Notes under the pieces: model-generated
Seen by the model: the letters and a program-made list of their open reading frames with translations, nothing else
What the model was told of the DNA's origin: nothing
Databases searched by the model: none
Program-made: the position numbers and the translations under genes
Origin: Flavobacterium sp. GSB-24
GTDB lineage: Bacteria > Bacteroidota > Bacteroidia > Flavobacteriales > Flavobacteriaceae
Reading direction: 5' to 3'
Assembly: GCF_027924665.1 (NCBI RefSeq)
Contig: NZ_AP027043.1
Coordinates: forward strand, 62,001 to 126,000
Length of the DNA stretch: 64,000 bases
Shown here: piece after piece, positions 8,779 to 17,301 of the stretch
Layout of the letters: every line of letters starts with the position of its first letter
Position numbering within the stretch: position 1 is the first letter of the stretch

Positions 8779-9180
8779 ATGAAAAAACTCTTTATCTCTT
8801 TTATTGCATTTTTTCTTTTTGCCAGTTTTTATTCCATAGACAAGACTTTTAGTGCAGGATCTAGTTCGCTTGTAAATACTTGGATCTGGGAAAAATCTGT
8901 AGGCGGTGCTAATAATCCGTATGTCGCAACGCCAAAAACTATTGGTTTTACTAAGAAAATTATCTTTACTCCAGATGGGAGAGTGATTACATATAAAAAT
9001 AATGTAGAGATTAGAAACAGTCCTTATCAGGTAGAAAAAGGGATAGGATATCTTGATCAGTCAGAACATGATCTAATTACGTTCGAAGGCAAAACTTATG
9101 TGATAGAAAACCTTGACAATCAAAACCTAACGATTTTGAGTAATAACCAAGACGCAGCTCGTACTATTTTTAAAAGATAG
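8779..9180 (+). CDS. Small secreted protein, lipocalin-like pattern
   Basis: Hypothetical exported protein of 133 residues with an N-terminal hydrophobic signal (MKKLFISFIAFFLFASFYS). The mature part starts NTWIWEKSVGG and continues with short beta strands (KKIIFTPDGRVITYKNN, KTYVIENLDNQNLTILSN), a pattern like the small lipocalin-type proteins common in this phylum. No catalytic residues are visible. It follows the PrcB-type lipoprotein by 10 bases and precedes the ECF sigma gene by 51 bases. Function unknown. Confidence 0.65.
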   Translation: MKKLFISFIAFFLFASFYSIDKTFSAGSSSLVNTWIWEKSVGGANNPYVATPKTIGFTKKIIFTPDGRVITYKNNVEIRNSPYQVEKGIGYLDQSEHDLITFEGKTYVIENLDNQNLTILSNNQDAARTIFKR

Positions 9181-9200
9181 TTTTATAAGCTTTTTAGAAC

Positions 9201-9208
9201 TATTTTTG
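9201..9208 (+). promoter_or_regulatory. Candidate -7 box of the ECF sigma operon
   Basis: TATTTTTG fits the Bacteroidota -7 consensus TAnnTTTG and lies 23 bases before the proposed TTG start. No good -33 TTG is visible at the usual 17-23 base spacing. Confidence 0.4.
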
Positions 9209-9231
9209 CCAAACCAAACAATACCACATTT

Positions 9232-9783
9232 TTGAAAGACGAGTTAGAAAAATATATCAAACTGTGCATGAAAAATGACAGAGAGGGACAACTGAAAATT
9301 TATCAGTTGTTCTCTCCTGTTTTGTATGGTATATGTTTGAAATATATGAAAAACGAGGATGATGCAAAAGATGTCTTTCAGGAAGCCTTTGTGATTGTCT
9401 TTCAGAAAATAAACCAATACAAATTTGAAGGAAGTTTTGAAGGATGGCTCAAGCGGATTTTCATCAACAAACTCATCGAGACTTTAAATAAAAAAAAGAA
9501 AGAAAGTTTCTTTTTAGATGTTTTTGATCCAGATACTGACTTTGTTGAAGAGGAAGAATTAGAAATTATTCCGATGGAGCAGGAAAAACTTCTAGAATAT
9601 ATTCGGGATTTACCAGACCAATATCGAACGGTTTTTAACTTATATGTTTTTGAAAAAATGAAACACAAGGAAATTGCCGAGTTATTAAAAATCTCCGAAG
9701 GAACATCAAAATCAAATTTAAATCGCGCCAAACACATATTACAAAAGCGAATTTTGAGCATAAAAAATTTTAAGACAGCATGA
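9232..9783 (+). CDS. ECF-type RNA polymerase sigma factor
   Basis: Sigma-70 family ECF factor of 183 residues that redirects RNA polymerase to an envelope-response regulon. Region 2 spans about residues 20-90 (LYGICLKYMKNEDDAKDVFQEAF, split LYGICLKYMKNEDD and AKDVFQEAF, with the usual DD/A..V.QE motif; FEGWLKRIFINKLIE). Region 4 spans about 118-175 (LPDQYRTVFNLYVFEKMKHKEIAELLKISEGT, with SNLNRAKHIL). The start used is a TTG, which gives a complete helix 1 (KDELEKYIKLCMKN); the first ATG at 9268 would still leave region 2 intact. The stop codon overlaps the ATG of the next gene (ATGA), so sigma factor and membrane partner are translationally coupled. Confidence 0.9.
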   Translation: MKDELEKYIKLCMKNDREGQLKIYQLFSPVLYGICLKYMKNEDDAKDVFQEAFVIVFQKINQYKFEGSFEGWLKRIFINKLIETLNKKKKESFFLDVFDPDTDFVEEEELEIIPMEQEKLLEYIRDLPDQYRTVFNLYVFEKMKHKEIAELLKISEGTSKSNLNRAKHILQKRILSIKNFKTA

Positions 9784-11426
9784 AGAAGCAAAAAATAGAA
9801 GATATTTTTTCATCAATGGAAGACTTTTCGAGTGTTCCGCCTCCTGAATTATGGGGACAAATTGAAGAAAAATTAGACAAACCAAAAAAGAAGAAGAGAG
9901 CTATTCTTTGGTGGTCGGCTGCTGCATGCTTACTACTAGGGTTGCTTCTGCCCTCAATCTTACATTTTAGTTCTTCTCCTCAAAATAAAAACTTTGACAA
10001 TGGGAAAGGTGGTTTCGAAAATAATCGCGTAGTTCTGGATAAAAAAATAAATGATAATGCCAAAAAAGGCAATATAAACAGTGATCACAATCATAATAAA
10101 ACTCTTGATTCTGTAACTAATGTTTCTTCAACAAAAGATAAATTAAATAATTCAAAAGCAACGCAAGAGCAAGAAAGTGCTGTTGCACATGCCAATTCGA
10201 AAAACAAAACCAATAAAAAGGATTCTGAATCTCATATGCAGCTTCCGAACAATAATGTTCCGAATCAATCTCTTGCTGTTCAGAATTTTAATTCTTCAGA
10301 AGAAAAATCAGGTGCTCGATCTTCAAAAAAATCTATTTTAGAAAAAGACAAATTTTCTAATACTAAAGGAATCGCTGAAGAAAGAGTTGCTTTTGGAAAA
10401 CAAAACAAATTTAATTCTACGGCTAAAAAACAGCTTTCGAATTCTATTTTTAATGATAAGTTAGTTCCTAAAAACAATAACAATTTTGCTTTCATTGCCG
10501 AAAGTTCTGTTGGGAATAATGCATCAAAACAAAATGCTCTTGTTAATAAGAATGAAAAAGTTTCCGAAAAAACTTTAGCCGCTAATATAAAAGAGAACTC
10601 AAAATTCAATACTGCTGCTTTAAGTAAAAAAGATTCTATGCAGCTGGCAGAACTTCAAAATTTAGAAAAAGGAATTTTAGCTCCAGAAACTAAAAAAGAA
10701 GAAAAGGATAAAAAAGACAAATTAATTAACAAAAAAGAAAAATGGGCTCTTTCTGTTTTTGCCGGTGTTGCGAGTTCTGAAAACACTAGAAATGAAAAGA
10801 CTTTAGGCAATGTAAACGACTCCAAACAATCTAATTCTTTTGGGGTTAAAACGAAATACAGCATTAATAAAAAATGGGCTGTTGGTTCTGGTTTAAAAAT
10901 CAATGAACTTGGTCAAAGTGTGGCGAATGTCTCTTATGTAAGTGCCAAAGGTAATGCCCTTTTTGCTCCTGGTGAATATGCTAGCAATAGTAATAGTCCC
11001 GTTTCGCAGGCAAGCAGTAATTCTGATTATATACTGATATCAAACAGCACCAAAGAAGCTTTAAAAGGTGATAATATCCAGAGTGGAAAATTGGATCAAA
11101 ATCTACGATATATTGAAATGCCTTTGGAGGTTTCTTATTCTGTTTTTAATAAAAATAAAGCCAGCATTAATTTGAATACAGGTGGTTTTGTCGGGAAATT
11201 AATTTCAAACAATGTTGCTTTAGACGGCCATTCTATTGGAGAAAATGTAACTGCAAACGATTATGTTTACGGTTCTACTTTGAGCAGTACAATTCAATAT
11301 CGAGTTTACAAAAAAACAAATGTTTTTGTAGAGCCTGCTATGAATTACTATATCAATCCGTTAAACAGCCAGTCTTTCAATCAGTTTCAATGGGGATTAA
11401 ATTTCGGATTAAATGTTTCTTTCTAA
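9780..11426 (+). CDS. Probable dual-membrane anti-sigma factor: inner-membrane anchor, long linker, outer-membrane barrel
   Basis: 548-residue partner of the ECF sigma factor encoded just upstream (ATGA overlap). Residues 1-40 are cytoplasmic, with SSVPPPELWGQIEEKL followed by a Lys/Arg cluster. Residues 41-63 form one transmembrane helix (AILWWSAAACLLLGLLLPSI). Residues about 65-315 are a low-complexity Asn/Lys/Ser-rich linker. Residues about 319-548 alternate short amphipathic strands (KWALSVFAGVASS, FGVKTKYSINKKWAVGSG, YIEMPLEVSYSVF) and end in a terminal Phe (LNFGLNVSF), as in outer-membrane beta-barrels. The arrangement matches the Dma (dual membrane-spanning anti-sigma) class described in Bacteroides thetaiotaomicron. 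By inference it senses the outer membrane and sequesters the sigma factor at the inner membrane. Confidence 0.75.
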   Translation: MKKQKIEDIFSSMEDFSSVPPPELWGQIEEKLDKPKKKKRAILWWSAAACLLLGLLLPSILHFSSSPQNKNFDNGKGGFENNRVVLDKKINDNAKKGNINSDHNHNKTLDSVTNVSSTKDKLNNSKATQEQESAVAHANSKNKTNKKDSESHMQLPNNNVPNQSLAVQNFNSSEEKSGARSSKKSILEKDKFSNTKGIAEERVAFGKQNKFNSTAKKQLSNSIFNDKLVPKNNNNFAFIAESSVGNNASKQNALVNKNEKVSEKTLAANIKENSKFNTAALSKKDSMQLAELQNLEKGILAPETKKEEKDKKDKLINKKEKWALSVFAGVASSENTRNEKTLGNVNDSKQSNSFGVKTKYSINKKWAVGSGLKINELGQSVANVSYVSAKGNALFAPGEYASNSNSPVSQASSNSDYILISNSTKEALKGDNIQSGKLDQNLRYIEMPLEVSYSVFNKNKASINLNTGGFVGKLISNNVALDGHSIGENVTANDYVYGSTLSSTIQYRVYKKTNVFVEPAMNYYINPLNSQSFNQFQWGLNFGLNVSF

Positions 11427-11471
11427 ATTATAATTGTAGTAATTTTCAGAAAATTAATTATTATTTCTTTT

Positions 11472-12011
11472 ATGAGTTTTACCGCTTCTACGATTGATTC
11501 AATTCAAATTCCAACTGATTTATTATTAGCCAAAGAAATTGTTTTTGACCAAACAGACCTTCATTTAACAGCGCTGCAAAAAGAAGCCGAAAGTGATGAA
11601 TACAGCGCTTATCGTTTTCTGTTGAATGATAAAAACATTTGTTACCGTGAAGCCAAAATCACTCCAACTAAAACTGGACAGTTTGTTACTTTATGGAAAC
11701 GTAACAAAACTGGGACAATCGAACCTTTTGATTACTCTGATGCAATAGATTTTGTAATTGTTAGTGTTCGTAAGGATCAAAATTGGGGACAATTTATTTT
11801 TCCTAAAAAGATACTATTAGAAAAAGGTGTTTTTTCAACCCCAAATAAAGAGGGAATTAGAGCTACAAGAGTTTATCCGCCTTGGGATGAAACGACAAGT
11901 AAACAAGCTCAAAAAACACAAAAATGGCAGTTAGATTATTTTATTTCGCTTACTAATTCAAATAAAATTGATTTCGATCAATTGAGAAATTCTTTTATAG
12001 ATTTTCAATAA
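11472..12011 (+). CDS. MepB family protein
   Basis: 179-residue cytoplasmic protein of the MepB family, named for the third gene of the mepRAB operon of Staphylococcus aureus; its biochemical role is unknown. The family core is visible: YSAYRFLLNDKNICYREAKITPTKTGQFVTLWKR (split: YRFLLNDKNICYREAKITPT, KTGQFVTLWKR), then DAIDFVIVSV, WGQFIFPKKILLEKGV, and GIRATRVYPPWD near residue 137. There is no signal peptide. It starts 45 bases after the barrel/anti-sigma gene, so it could ride on the ECF operon, and it ends at a strong bidirectional terminator. The link to envelope stress is positional only. Confidence 0.82.
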   Translation: MSFTASTIDSIQIPTDLLLAKEIVFDQTDLHLTALQKEAESDEYSAYRFLLNDKNICYREAKITPTKTGQFVTLWKRNKTGTIEPFDYSDAIDFVIVSVRKDQNWGQFIFPKKILLEKGVFSTPNKEGIRATRVYPPWDETTSKQAQKTQKWQLDYFISLTNSNKIDFDQLRNSFIDFQ

Positions 12012-12043
12012 AAAAGGCTTCCAGATTTGGAAGCCTTTTTTTG
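12011..12043. terminator. Bidirectional intrinsic terminator
   Basis: 13-bp arms 12011-12023 and 12028-12040 (GGCTTCCA core) with a 4-base loop, A run on one side and T run on the other. It serves the plus-strand MepB gene and the convergent minus-strand T9SS gene. Confidence 0.9.
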
Positions 12044-12055
12044 TTTTTATTTTTC

Positions 12056-15000
12056 TTATTTTTTAAGAATCTTATCTTTAAAGATCACTTTGTTGTTTTC
12101 GGTAACGGTATAGAAATAAACTCCCGAAACTAGATTTCCAACCGCAACAGCTGCTGTACTAACTTCAGATTCGTTTTTAACGCTGATTGGATTTCCAATT
12201 ACACGTCCGTTGAAATCGTATAATCTAATTTTCAGATCTCTTCCTTGAGTTGTTTTTACATCAAAATTCAGAACATCTATAGCAGGATTTGGATACGCTT
12301 TTACATAATATTTGTTCTTTTCAAAATCTGGTGTTGAAAGCACATCTTGTTTTAACTGAAAACGCGCTATTACTGGTCCGTGATCTGAAGTTGTTGTGGT
12401 ATAATTTGCAATATCACTACGCGGATCATAAACGGCTGTAGAGTTTGAAATATAATCATCTATTAGCTCATTAGAAATCGTAATATGATCTAAGAATCCG
12501 CCTGAGCTCAAAAAGCTGTATGCACCAGCCTGGCTTATTTCTAAAGTAAGTGCTTTATAATTATTGGTGTCTGTTACAAAAGCTTCATAAGAAGAAGGCT
12601 GTCCTTCAATTACAGATGCTTTTACATCATCATTGTAATCTCCCAAAAGAATAATATTTGAGTTTGCATAATGAGCATCTAAGCTGTCTTTCAAAACCTG
12701 AGTATCATACTTACGCATGTTGTAACGAGAAATATCGGTTCCGCTGTTAGCACGTGCATGAAGATCTATTAGGTTAATTTCATTTTTAACTCCATTAAGA
12801 TTTGTTTCTATTGTTACCATATAAGGCAGACGCCCTGAAGAGAAAAAGTTGCTATTGCTATCTCCTGGATAATTGTTCAGTGTTTTAGTTCCATTACGCA
12901 ATTCAGTATAGAATTTATCAAACATGACACGTGTTTTTTTCACTGTTACGGTTTGCGTATTATAAAGCACTACCAATTTCTGAGGTGGAAAATTTGGATC
13001 TGAAGGCGGATTTTGCCAAGAATATGACCATACATTAGAAATACTTTTTTCAAATGTTTTTCCGTTTACATTTATTTTCTGAATTAAAGCATCAATCTGA
13101 GCATCACTTGAAACCTCTTGTACTACGTAAACATCTGCATCTAATTTATTCATGACTTTGGCCACGTTTTCTAGTTGTAGAGGCTTATCTGAAGGACCAT
13201 AAGCTGAAGTCGGAGCACCGAAAAACTCTAAATTGTATGTTACTACATCAAAAGTATCTGCTTTTGGCAAAGAAGAACCAGTCAATGAACCTATTTGCCT
13301 GTTTAATGAGGTTCCTGTTACAGTTAAAGCTCCTGATATTTTAAATTCTTTTACTGTTGGTGCAAATTTTGCATAAAGTGTTTTTCCTGCTAAAGCATCG
13401 GCAGCAGTAATTACTATACTGGATACAAACGAAACATTATCTGCTGAAATTTGATAAGAAGCAGGAGTTGTAATTGTAATATCTCCATATCCTTCTGCCT
13501 TAAAGTTAAACGATTGAGAGTCTGAAACTGTATTTGGAAGTACAACTCCAAAATCTAAAACAGGATTTGAATCTACATATCCAATCTCATTTGTTACAGC
13601 AAAATCATCAAAAGACCATTCTGATGCATTGGTATTACCTCCCGCAGTTGTTTCATAAACCCAAGCCAAATAGGTATTGCTTGTCTTATAATTATCTAGC
13701 TTAATATATTGAGATTGTGCATAAGTACCTGTTACAGTCGGAAATGCTCCATTTATTTCTGTCCATGTTGCTGTATTAGGATTACTCACTCCATCATAAT
13801 TCGTTGAGACCATTAATTTTAAAGAGGGACCGGCATAAAATTTACGAGAATAAAAAGACAGCAATGGAAGTGCTCCAAAATTATCTAAACGTAATTTAGG
13901 TGAAATCAACCAATCTTTACTTGGTCCATTATCTGAAAAACCATTTATAAGAACGGCGCCAGTTCCTGAATTTACATTTCTAGCTACTGAAGTATAAGAC
14001 CATTTGTTTACTGGTCCGGCTTCGTTATATTGTGTCCATCCGCTATTTGTTAAAACATTTGAATCGTTAAAATCTTGTTTATAAGGATTGATTCCTGTTC
14101 CTGTCAAAGTAACCGTTTTTGTTACAGCACCAGTCGATTCGTGAGTGATTTGTCCTGTAAAATTAGCAACCGCATTTGGAATAAATTTCACATATACTGT
14201 TGGGGTAGCATTTGATGCAAAATCAGCAGGAACAAAAGTCAGAGAAGAGGCAAATGTGCTGTTATCTTTAGAAATAGTAAAATTAGCTGTAGAAGTTAAA
14301 ACAACATTTTGAGTTAAATCAATTGCTCCAACTTGGTAACTTAGAACCTTTGCTTCATAATTTGCTTCGGAAAAACCTAAATCTAAACTTGTCGTAGTAG
14401 TTGTTAAAACTGGAACTGCAGAACTGGCTGTAGTAACATCAACTTTATTTACTACTGCCTGAATATTACTAGAAGTATCTTCAGAAACAGAATAAACAGA
14501 ATAACTCGTATTTAAAGTAAGTCCCGAAAAAGTTTTGGTATATTCCTGAGCAGGATCTACAATATCTATACTTCCTGCTTGTAAAGCTGCAGTACCATTT
14601 GAGTCTTGACCAGCTTTTACCTGCGCAACGGTTGGCGCAGCACTTCCGCCTGGAAGCAGTACAAAATAAGTTTTTCCAGCTTCATCTAATTTATAGATAA
14701 AATCAAAACTTTCGGCTAAAACATTATTTGCTTTAGGAAAACCAGAAATATCAACTGGTGCTGTAATATCTCTTCCAACTTTTATATTATCTATAGCAAA
14801 AGATGGGCGAGAACCTCCCCCGCTAAGTTGTCTTGAAATCCATCTAATCTGTACTACAGGCTGATTATCACACTCTGCTGGCAAAATGATATTTATAGTC
14901 TTAGGATTTTGAGGGGTTGTATTTCCCGTTCCAATTTGGGTCGTAGTATTATTTGAATATAACGTTCCAGTTACTGAAGTAAAACCCGCAGTTGTTCCTA

Positions 15001-15469
15001 CTCTATATTGCAATATCATTTCATTGATACGATTATTGGTTCCATCGCCGTATGGATTACGAATCGTCATTGCATCATATTGAACAGGAATAGAGAATTG
15101 TCCAGTTGCATCAAACGCAAAACCAATAGTCAAGTCTAACGAACCTGTATTTAAAAATCCAATTTTTCCATTATAATTATGAAAATTACCGCTGTTAGTA
15201 CTGGCAGAACTACTGGCTACTAAAGCTCTATCAGCACCAAAACTACCAGATGTAGCAAATTGACTTTCACCTGTTGGATTTGAAGTTCCTGCAGTCCATC
15301 CTTGATATCCTGCTGGATAAGATGTATCTGTTACTAAAAGTGTATTAAAATTCTGTGAGTGTGGCAATTTTTGCGGAGCTGGCATTGTCTGAGAAAAAAG
15401 ATCTCCAGAAAAACAGCCCAAAAAACATAGTAAAAGCAAAAGCTGTCGCGAAAAGTAAAGTTTTTTCAT
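12056..15469 (-). CDS. T9SS-secreted multidomain endonuclease/exonuclease/phosphatase-family protein
   Basis: Large exported protein of 1137 residues. The order is: signal peptide (about 1-26), a region resembling a beta-sandwich adhesion domain (30-235), an Fn3-like segment (237-345), a BACON/Ig-like segment with a LTGTG ending (350-458), a choice-of-anchor J-like domain (461-625), another Ig-like segment to about 735, and an endonuclease/exonuclease/phosphatase fold (743-1043). That last domain shows VVTYNLEFFG, VYVVQEVSSD (metal-binding Glu), LLGDYNDDV, and DHITISNEL followed by SDHGPVIARF. The last ~80 residues (YPNPAIDVLNF ... GVYFYTVTENNKVIFKDKILKK) are a type A T9SS sorting domain, so it is secreted or anchored to the surface. 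Likely an extracellular nuclease or phosphodiesterase for nutrient scavenging. It is monocistronic. Confidence 0.88.
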   Translation of the reverse strand: MKKLYFSRQLLLLLCFLGCFSGDLFSQTMPAPQKLPHSQNFNTLLVTDTSYPAGYQGWTAGTSNPTGESQFATSGSFGADRALVASSSASTNSGNFHNYNGKIGFLNTGSLDLTIGFAFDATGQFSIPVQYDAMTIRNPYGDGTNNRINEMILQYRVGTTAGFTSVTGTLYSNNTTTQIGTGNTTPQNPKTINIILPAECDNQPVVQIRWISRQLSGGGSRPSFAIDNIKVGRDITAPVDISGFPKANNVLAESFDFIYKLDEAGKTYFVLLPGGSAAPTVAQVKAGQDSNGTAALQAGSIDIVDPAQEYTKTFSGLTLNTSYSVYSVSEDTSSNIQAVVNKVDVTTASSAVPVLTTTTTSLDLGFSEANYEAKVLSYQVGAIDLTQNVVLTSTANFTISKDNSTFASSLTFVPADFASNATPTVYVKFIPNAVANFTGQITHESTGAVTKTVTLTGTGINPYKQDFNDSNVLTNSGWTQYNEAGPVNKWSYTSVARNVNSGTGAVLINGFSDNGPSKDWLISPKLRLDNFGALPLLSFYSRKFYAGPSLKLMVSTNYDGVSNPNTATWTEINGAFPTVTGTYAQSQYIKLDNYKTSNTYLAWVYETTAGGNTNASEWSFDDFAVTNEIGYVDSNPVLDFGVVLPNTVSDSQSFNFKAEGYGDITITTPASYQISADNVSFVSSIVITAADALAGKTLYAKFAPTVKEFKISGALTVTGTSLNRQIGSLTGSSLPKADTFDVVTYNLEFFGAPTSAYGPSDKPLQLENVAKVMNKLDADVYVVQEVSSDAQIDALIQKINVNGKTFEKSISNVWSYSWQNPPSDPNFPPQKLVVLYNTQTVTVKKTRVMFDKFYTELRNGTKTLNNYPGDSNSNFFSSGRLPYMVTIETNLNGVKNEINLIDLHARANSGTDISRYNMRKYDTQVLKDSLDAHYANSNIILLGDYNDDVKASVIEGQPSSYEAFVTDTNNYKALTLEISQAGAYSFLSSGGFLDHITISNELIDDYISNSTAVYDPRSDIANYTTTTSDHGPVIARFQLKQDVLSTPDFEKNKYYVKAYPNPAIDVLNFDVKTTQGRDLKIRLYDFNGRVIGNPISVKNESEVSTAAVAVGNLVSGVYFYTVTENNKVIFKDKILKK

Positions 15470-15773
15470 ACGTTAAAGAATAGAGTTTTTAGAAGTCAAA
15501 TTTATAGCCTTTAAAGTTAAGCTAATATTATAAAACTATAAACTTAATGCTGAATTTTTTATCAAAATAATTCAATTTAAAACAACATAAGCCTTATTAA
15601 ATTAAAATTACTACAACCAAAATCTCTTAATTCAAAATATAATTCAAAAATAAACAATCTTTAAAAACGCTAAAAAACTCCATGTTTCCTACAAACCAAA
15701 GGGTTTTTAAACAAAAAAGCAGCGAACTTTTGTTCGCTGCTTTTCCTAATTCAAAATAGTATTCTCTAAAATA
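15470..15773. other. Intergenic region, no gene seen
   Basis: 304 AT-rich bases upstream of the T9SS gene. Apart from the terminator at 15715-15744 I see no open frame, RNA or repeat worth naming; the promoter of the minus-strand T9SS gene must lie at the low-coordinate end. Confidence 0.6.
15715..15744 (-). terminator. Intrinsic terminator of the SDR gene
   Basis: 13-bp arms 15715-15727 and 15732-15744 (GCAGCGAAC core) around a TTTT loop. On the minus strand a T run follows, placing it 30 bases past the SDR stop codon. Confidence 0.85.
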
Positions 15774-16526
15774 TTATACCGCGGTATAACCTCCATCGGC
15801 AATAATATAACTTCCTGTTGTAAATGATGATTTATCAGAATTCAAGAAAACCACCAATTCAGCAATTTCCTCTGCAGTCCCTAAACGATTCATTGCAGAT
15901 TTTGCTGCAACAGCATCCATCATATCTTTATTCAAATTATCTTTCAAAAGTGCTGTTTCAATATACCCAGGTCCAACTGCATTACATCTAATATTTTTCT
16001 GTGCATATTCTACAGCAATGTTTTTTGTCAAACCGACAACTCCATGCTTAGAAGCTGTATATGCAGGGCTAAGCGGAGCTGCAACCTGCCCATGAATTGA
16101 GGCAATGTTTACAATACTTCCACCGCCGTTTTTTTCCATTTGTTCCAATTGATAACGGCAGGCATAAAAAACACCGCTTAAATTTAAAGCAATAACTTTA
16201 TCCCAAGCTTCTGGCTCATATTCTCCTGTTGGTTTTGCAGGTCCACCCATTCCAGCATTGTTACAAGCAATATCAAGACGGCCGTATTTTGAAACGGTTA
16301 CCTCAACCATGTGTTTATTATCAATTGCGCTCGACGAATCTCCTTTTACGAAAAAAGCTTCTCCGCCCTTTTCCTTTATAATTTTTACGGTTTCTTCACC
16401 ATGATCAACATTAATATCAGATACTACTACTTTTGCTCCTTCTCGAGCATATGCTTCTGCAACTGCGCGTCCGATTCCTGAACCGCCGCCAGATACAAAT
16501 GCTACTTTATTTTCTAAAAGTGACAT
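15774..16526 (-). CDS. Classical SDR family oxidoreductase
   Basis: NAD(P)-dependent short-chain dehydrogenase/reductase of 250 residues, cytoplasmic. FVSGGGSGIGRAVAEA at about 10-25 is the TGxxxGxG cofactor loop, NNAG at about 88-91 stabilises the sheet, and VNIASIHGQ with YTASKHG near 155 supplies the Ser-Tyr-Lys triad. VGPGYIETALL near 185 and the ending GSYIIADGGYTAV are typical of the classical group. An Asp after the second beta strand (VVSDINVDHGEE) suggests NAD preference. Sequence resembles glucose 1-dehydrogenase-like annotations, but the substrate cannot be assigned. It is monocistronic, with its own terminator. Confidence 0.88.
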   Translation of the reverse strand: MSLLENKVAFVSGGGSGIGRAVAEAYAREGAKVVVSDINVDHGEETVKIIKEKGGEAFFVKGDSSSAIDNKHMVEVTVSKYGRLDIACNNAGMGGPAKPTGEYEPEAWDKVIALNLSGVFYACRYQLEQMEKNGGGSIVNIASIHGQVAAPLSPAYTASKHGVVGLTKNIAVEYAQKNIRCNAVGPGYIETALLKDNLNKDMMDAVAAKSAMNRLGTAEEIAELVVFLNSDKSSFTTGSYIIADGGYTAV

Positions 16527-16674
16527 ATTCTTACGATTTAAATTTGTACCCCTAATTTACGAAGATCTACACCGATACTCAAGGTTTGAAAAGAGTTTAC
16601 AATAACATTAACGCTTACCGCTAATGTTATGTTATTTGACATTAAAATGACCTTATTTTCTATAAAATTTTGTA

Positions 16675-17049
16675 TTATTCATCTTCATCCAATTTCATAT
16701 TACCACGGTCTTTATGACTTTCTGGATTTGAATTTGGATATCTGTTAGGTGTGATATCAGAATTCCGGTCTTTATTTTCAACCGTCTTTTTTGCTTCTTC
16801 TTCAGAAGATACTCCTCGATTTGAATTTGGATTATCTGAGGATACTTTTGGCGTTTTTAATTGAATATCTTCGTTCTCATTTCGAGCTCGGTCAACTATT
16901 TTTTTATCGCCATCTGCATCGGTTACGATTTCTTTTTTCAATTTAGCATCCTTTAAATCTTTATCGTGCGAAACGTTTTTTCCTTTAGATTCGTCAATAT
17001 CTTTCTGCGTTCCGTTTATCTTTTTTGTTCCTAAATTATCCGTTCCCAT
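16675..17049 (-). CDS. Highly charged, probably disordered protein of unknown function
   Basis: 124 residues with almost no hydrophobic segments. The composition is dominated by Lys, Asp, Glu, Asn and Ser, with no Cys or Trp, no signal peptide and no membrane segment. Short runs recur, such as KKINGTQKDIDESKGKN and SSDNPNSNRGVSSEEEAKK, and PNSN/NPNS words appear near the end. No family is recognised. The make-up resembles hydrophilins and other stress-related disordered proteins, but this is only a compositional analogy. It stands alone between the SDR gene and the divergent pseudouridine synthase. The unbroken frame with a good ATG (MGTDNLGTKK) supports a real gene. Confidence 0.65.
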   Translation of the reverse strand: MGTDNLGTKKINGTQKDIDESKGKNVSHDKDLKDAKLKKEIVTDADGDKKIVDRARNENEDIQLKTPKVSSDNPNSNRGVSSEEEAKKTVENKDRNSDITPNRYPNSNPESHKDRGNMKLDEDE

Positions 17050-17280
17050 AATCGTTTTATTTTTTGGTTTCTATTATAATATTACGAATTCTAAATCTTA
17101 AAATTAAATGGTTTAACATTGCTTTGGGTTTAAAAGGCAAGATCTTTCATAATTTATTATCTTTATTTACAACATTTTAAGATTATGATTCTTTCTCGAT
17201 TCATGCTGTTCCCCGTTTTGAACTCATTTTTTGCAGACTATTAATATGCTTTACTTTCGCTTTAATTTTAAGAAAGAAAC

Positions 17281-17288
17281 TATCTTTG
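17281..17288 (+). promoter_or_regulatory. -7 box upstream of the pseudouridine synthase
   Basis: TATCTTTG is an exact match to TAnnTTTG, 14 bases before the ATG at 17302, which implies a very short leader. A clear -33 TTG is not visible. Confidence 0.55.
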
Positions 17289-17301
17289 CAAAAAATTAAA
17301 A

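Noticed and set aside
10280..10903. Antisense open frames within the long linker of the barrel/anti-sigma gene
   Set aside because: They mirror the Asn/Lys/Ser-rich composition of the sense frame and have no promoter or family match.
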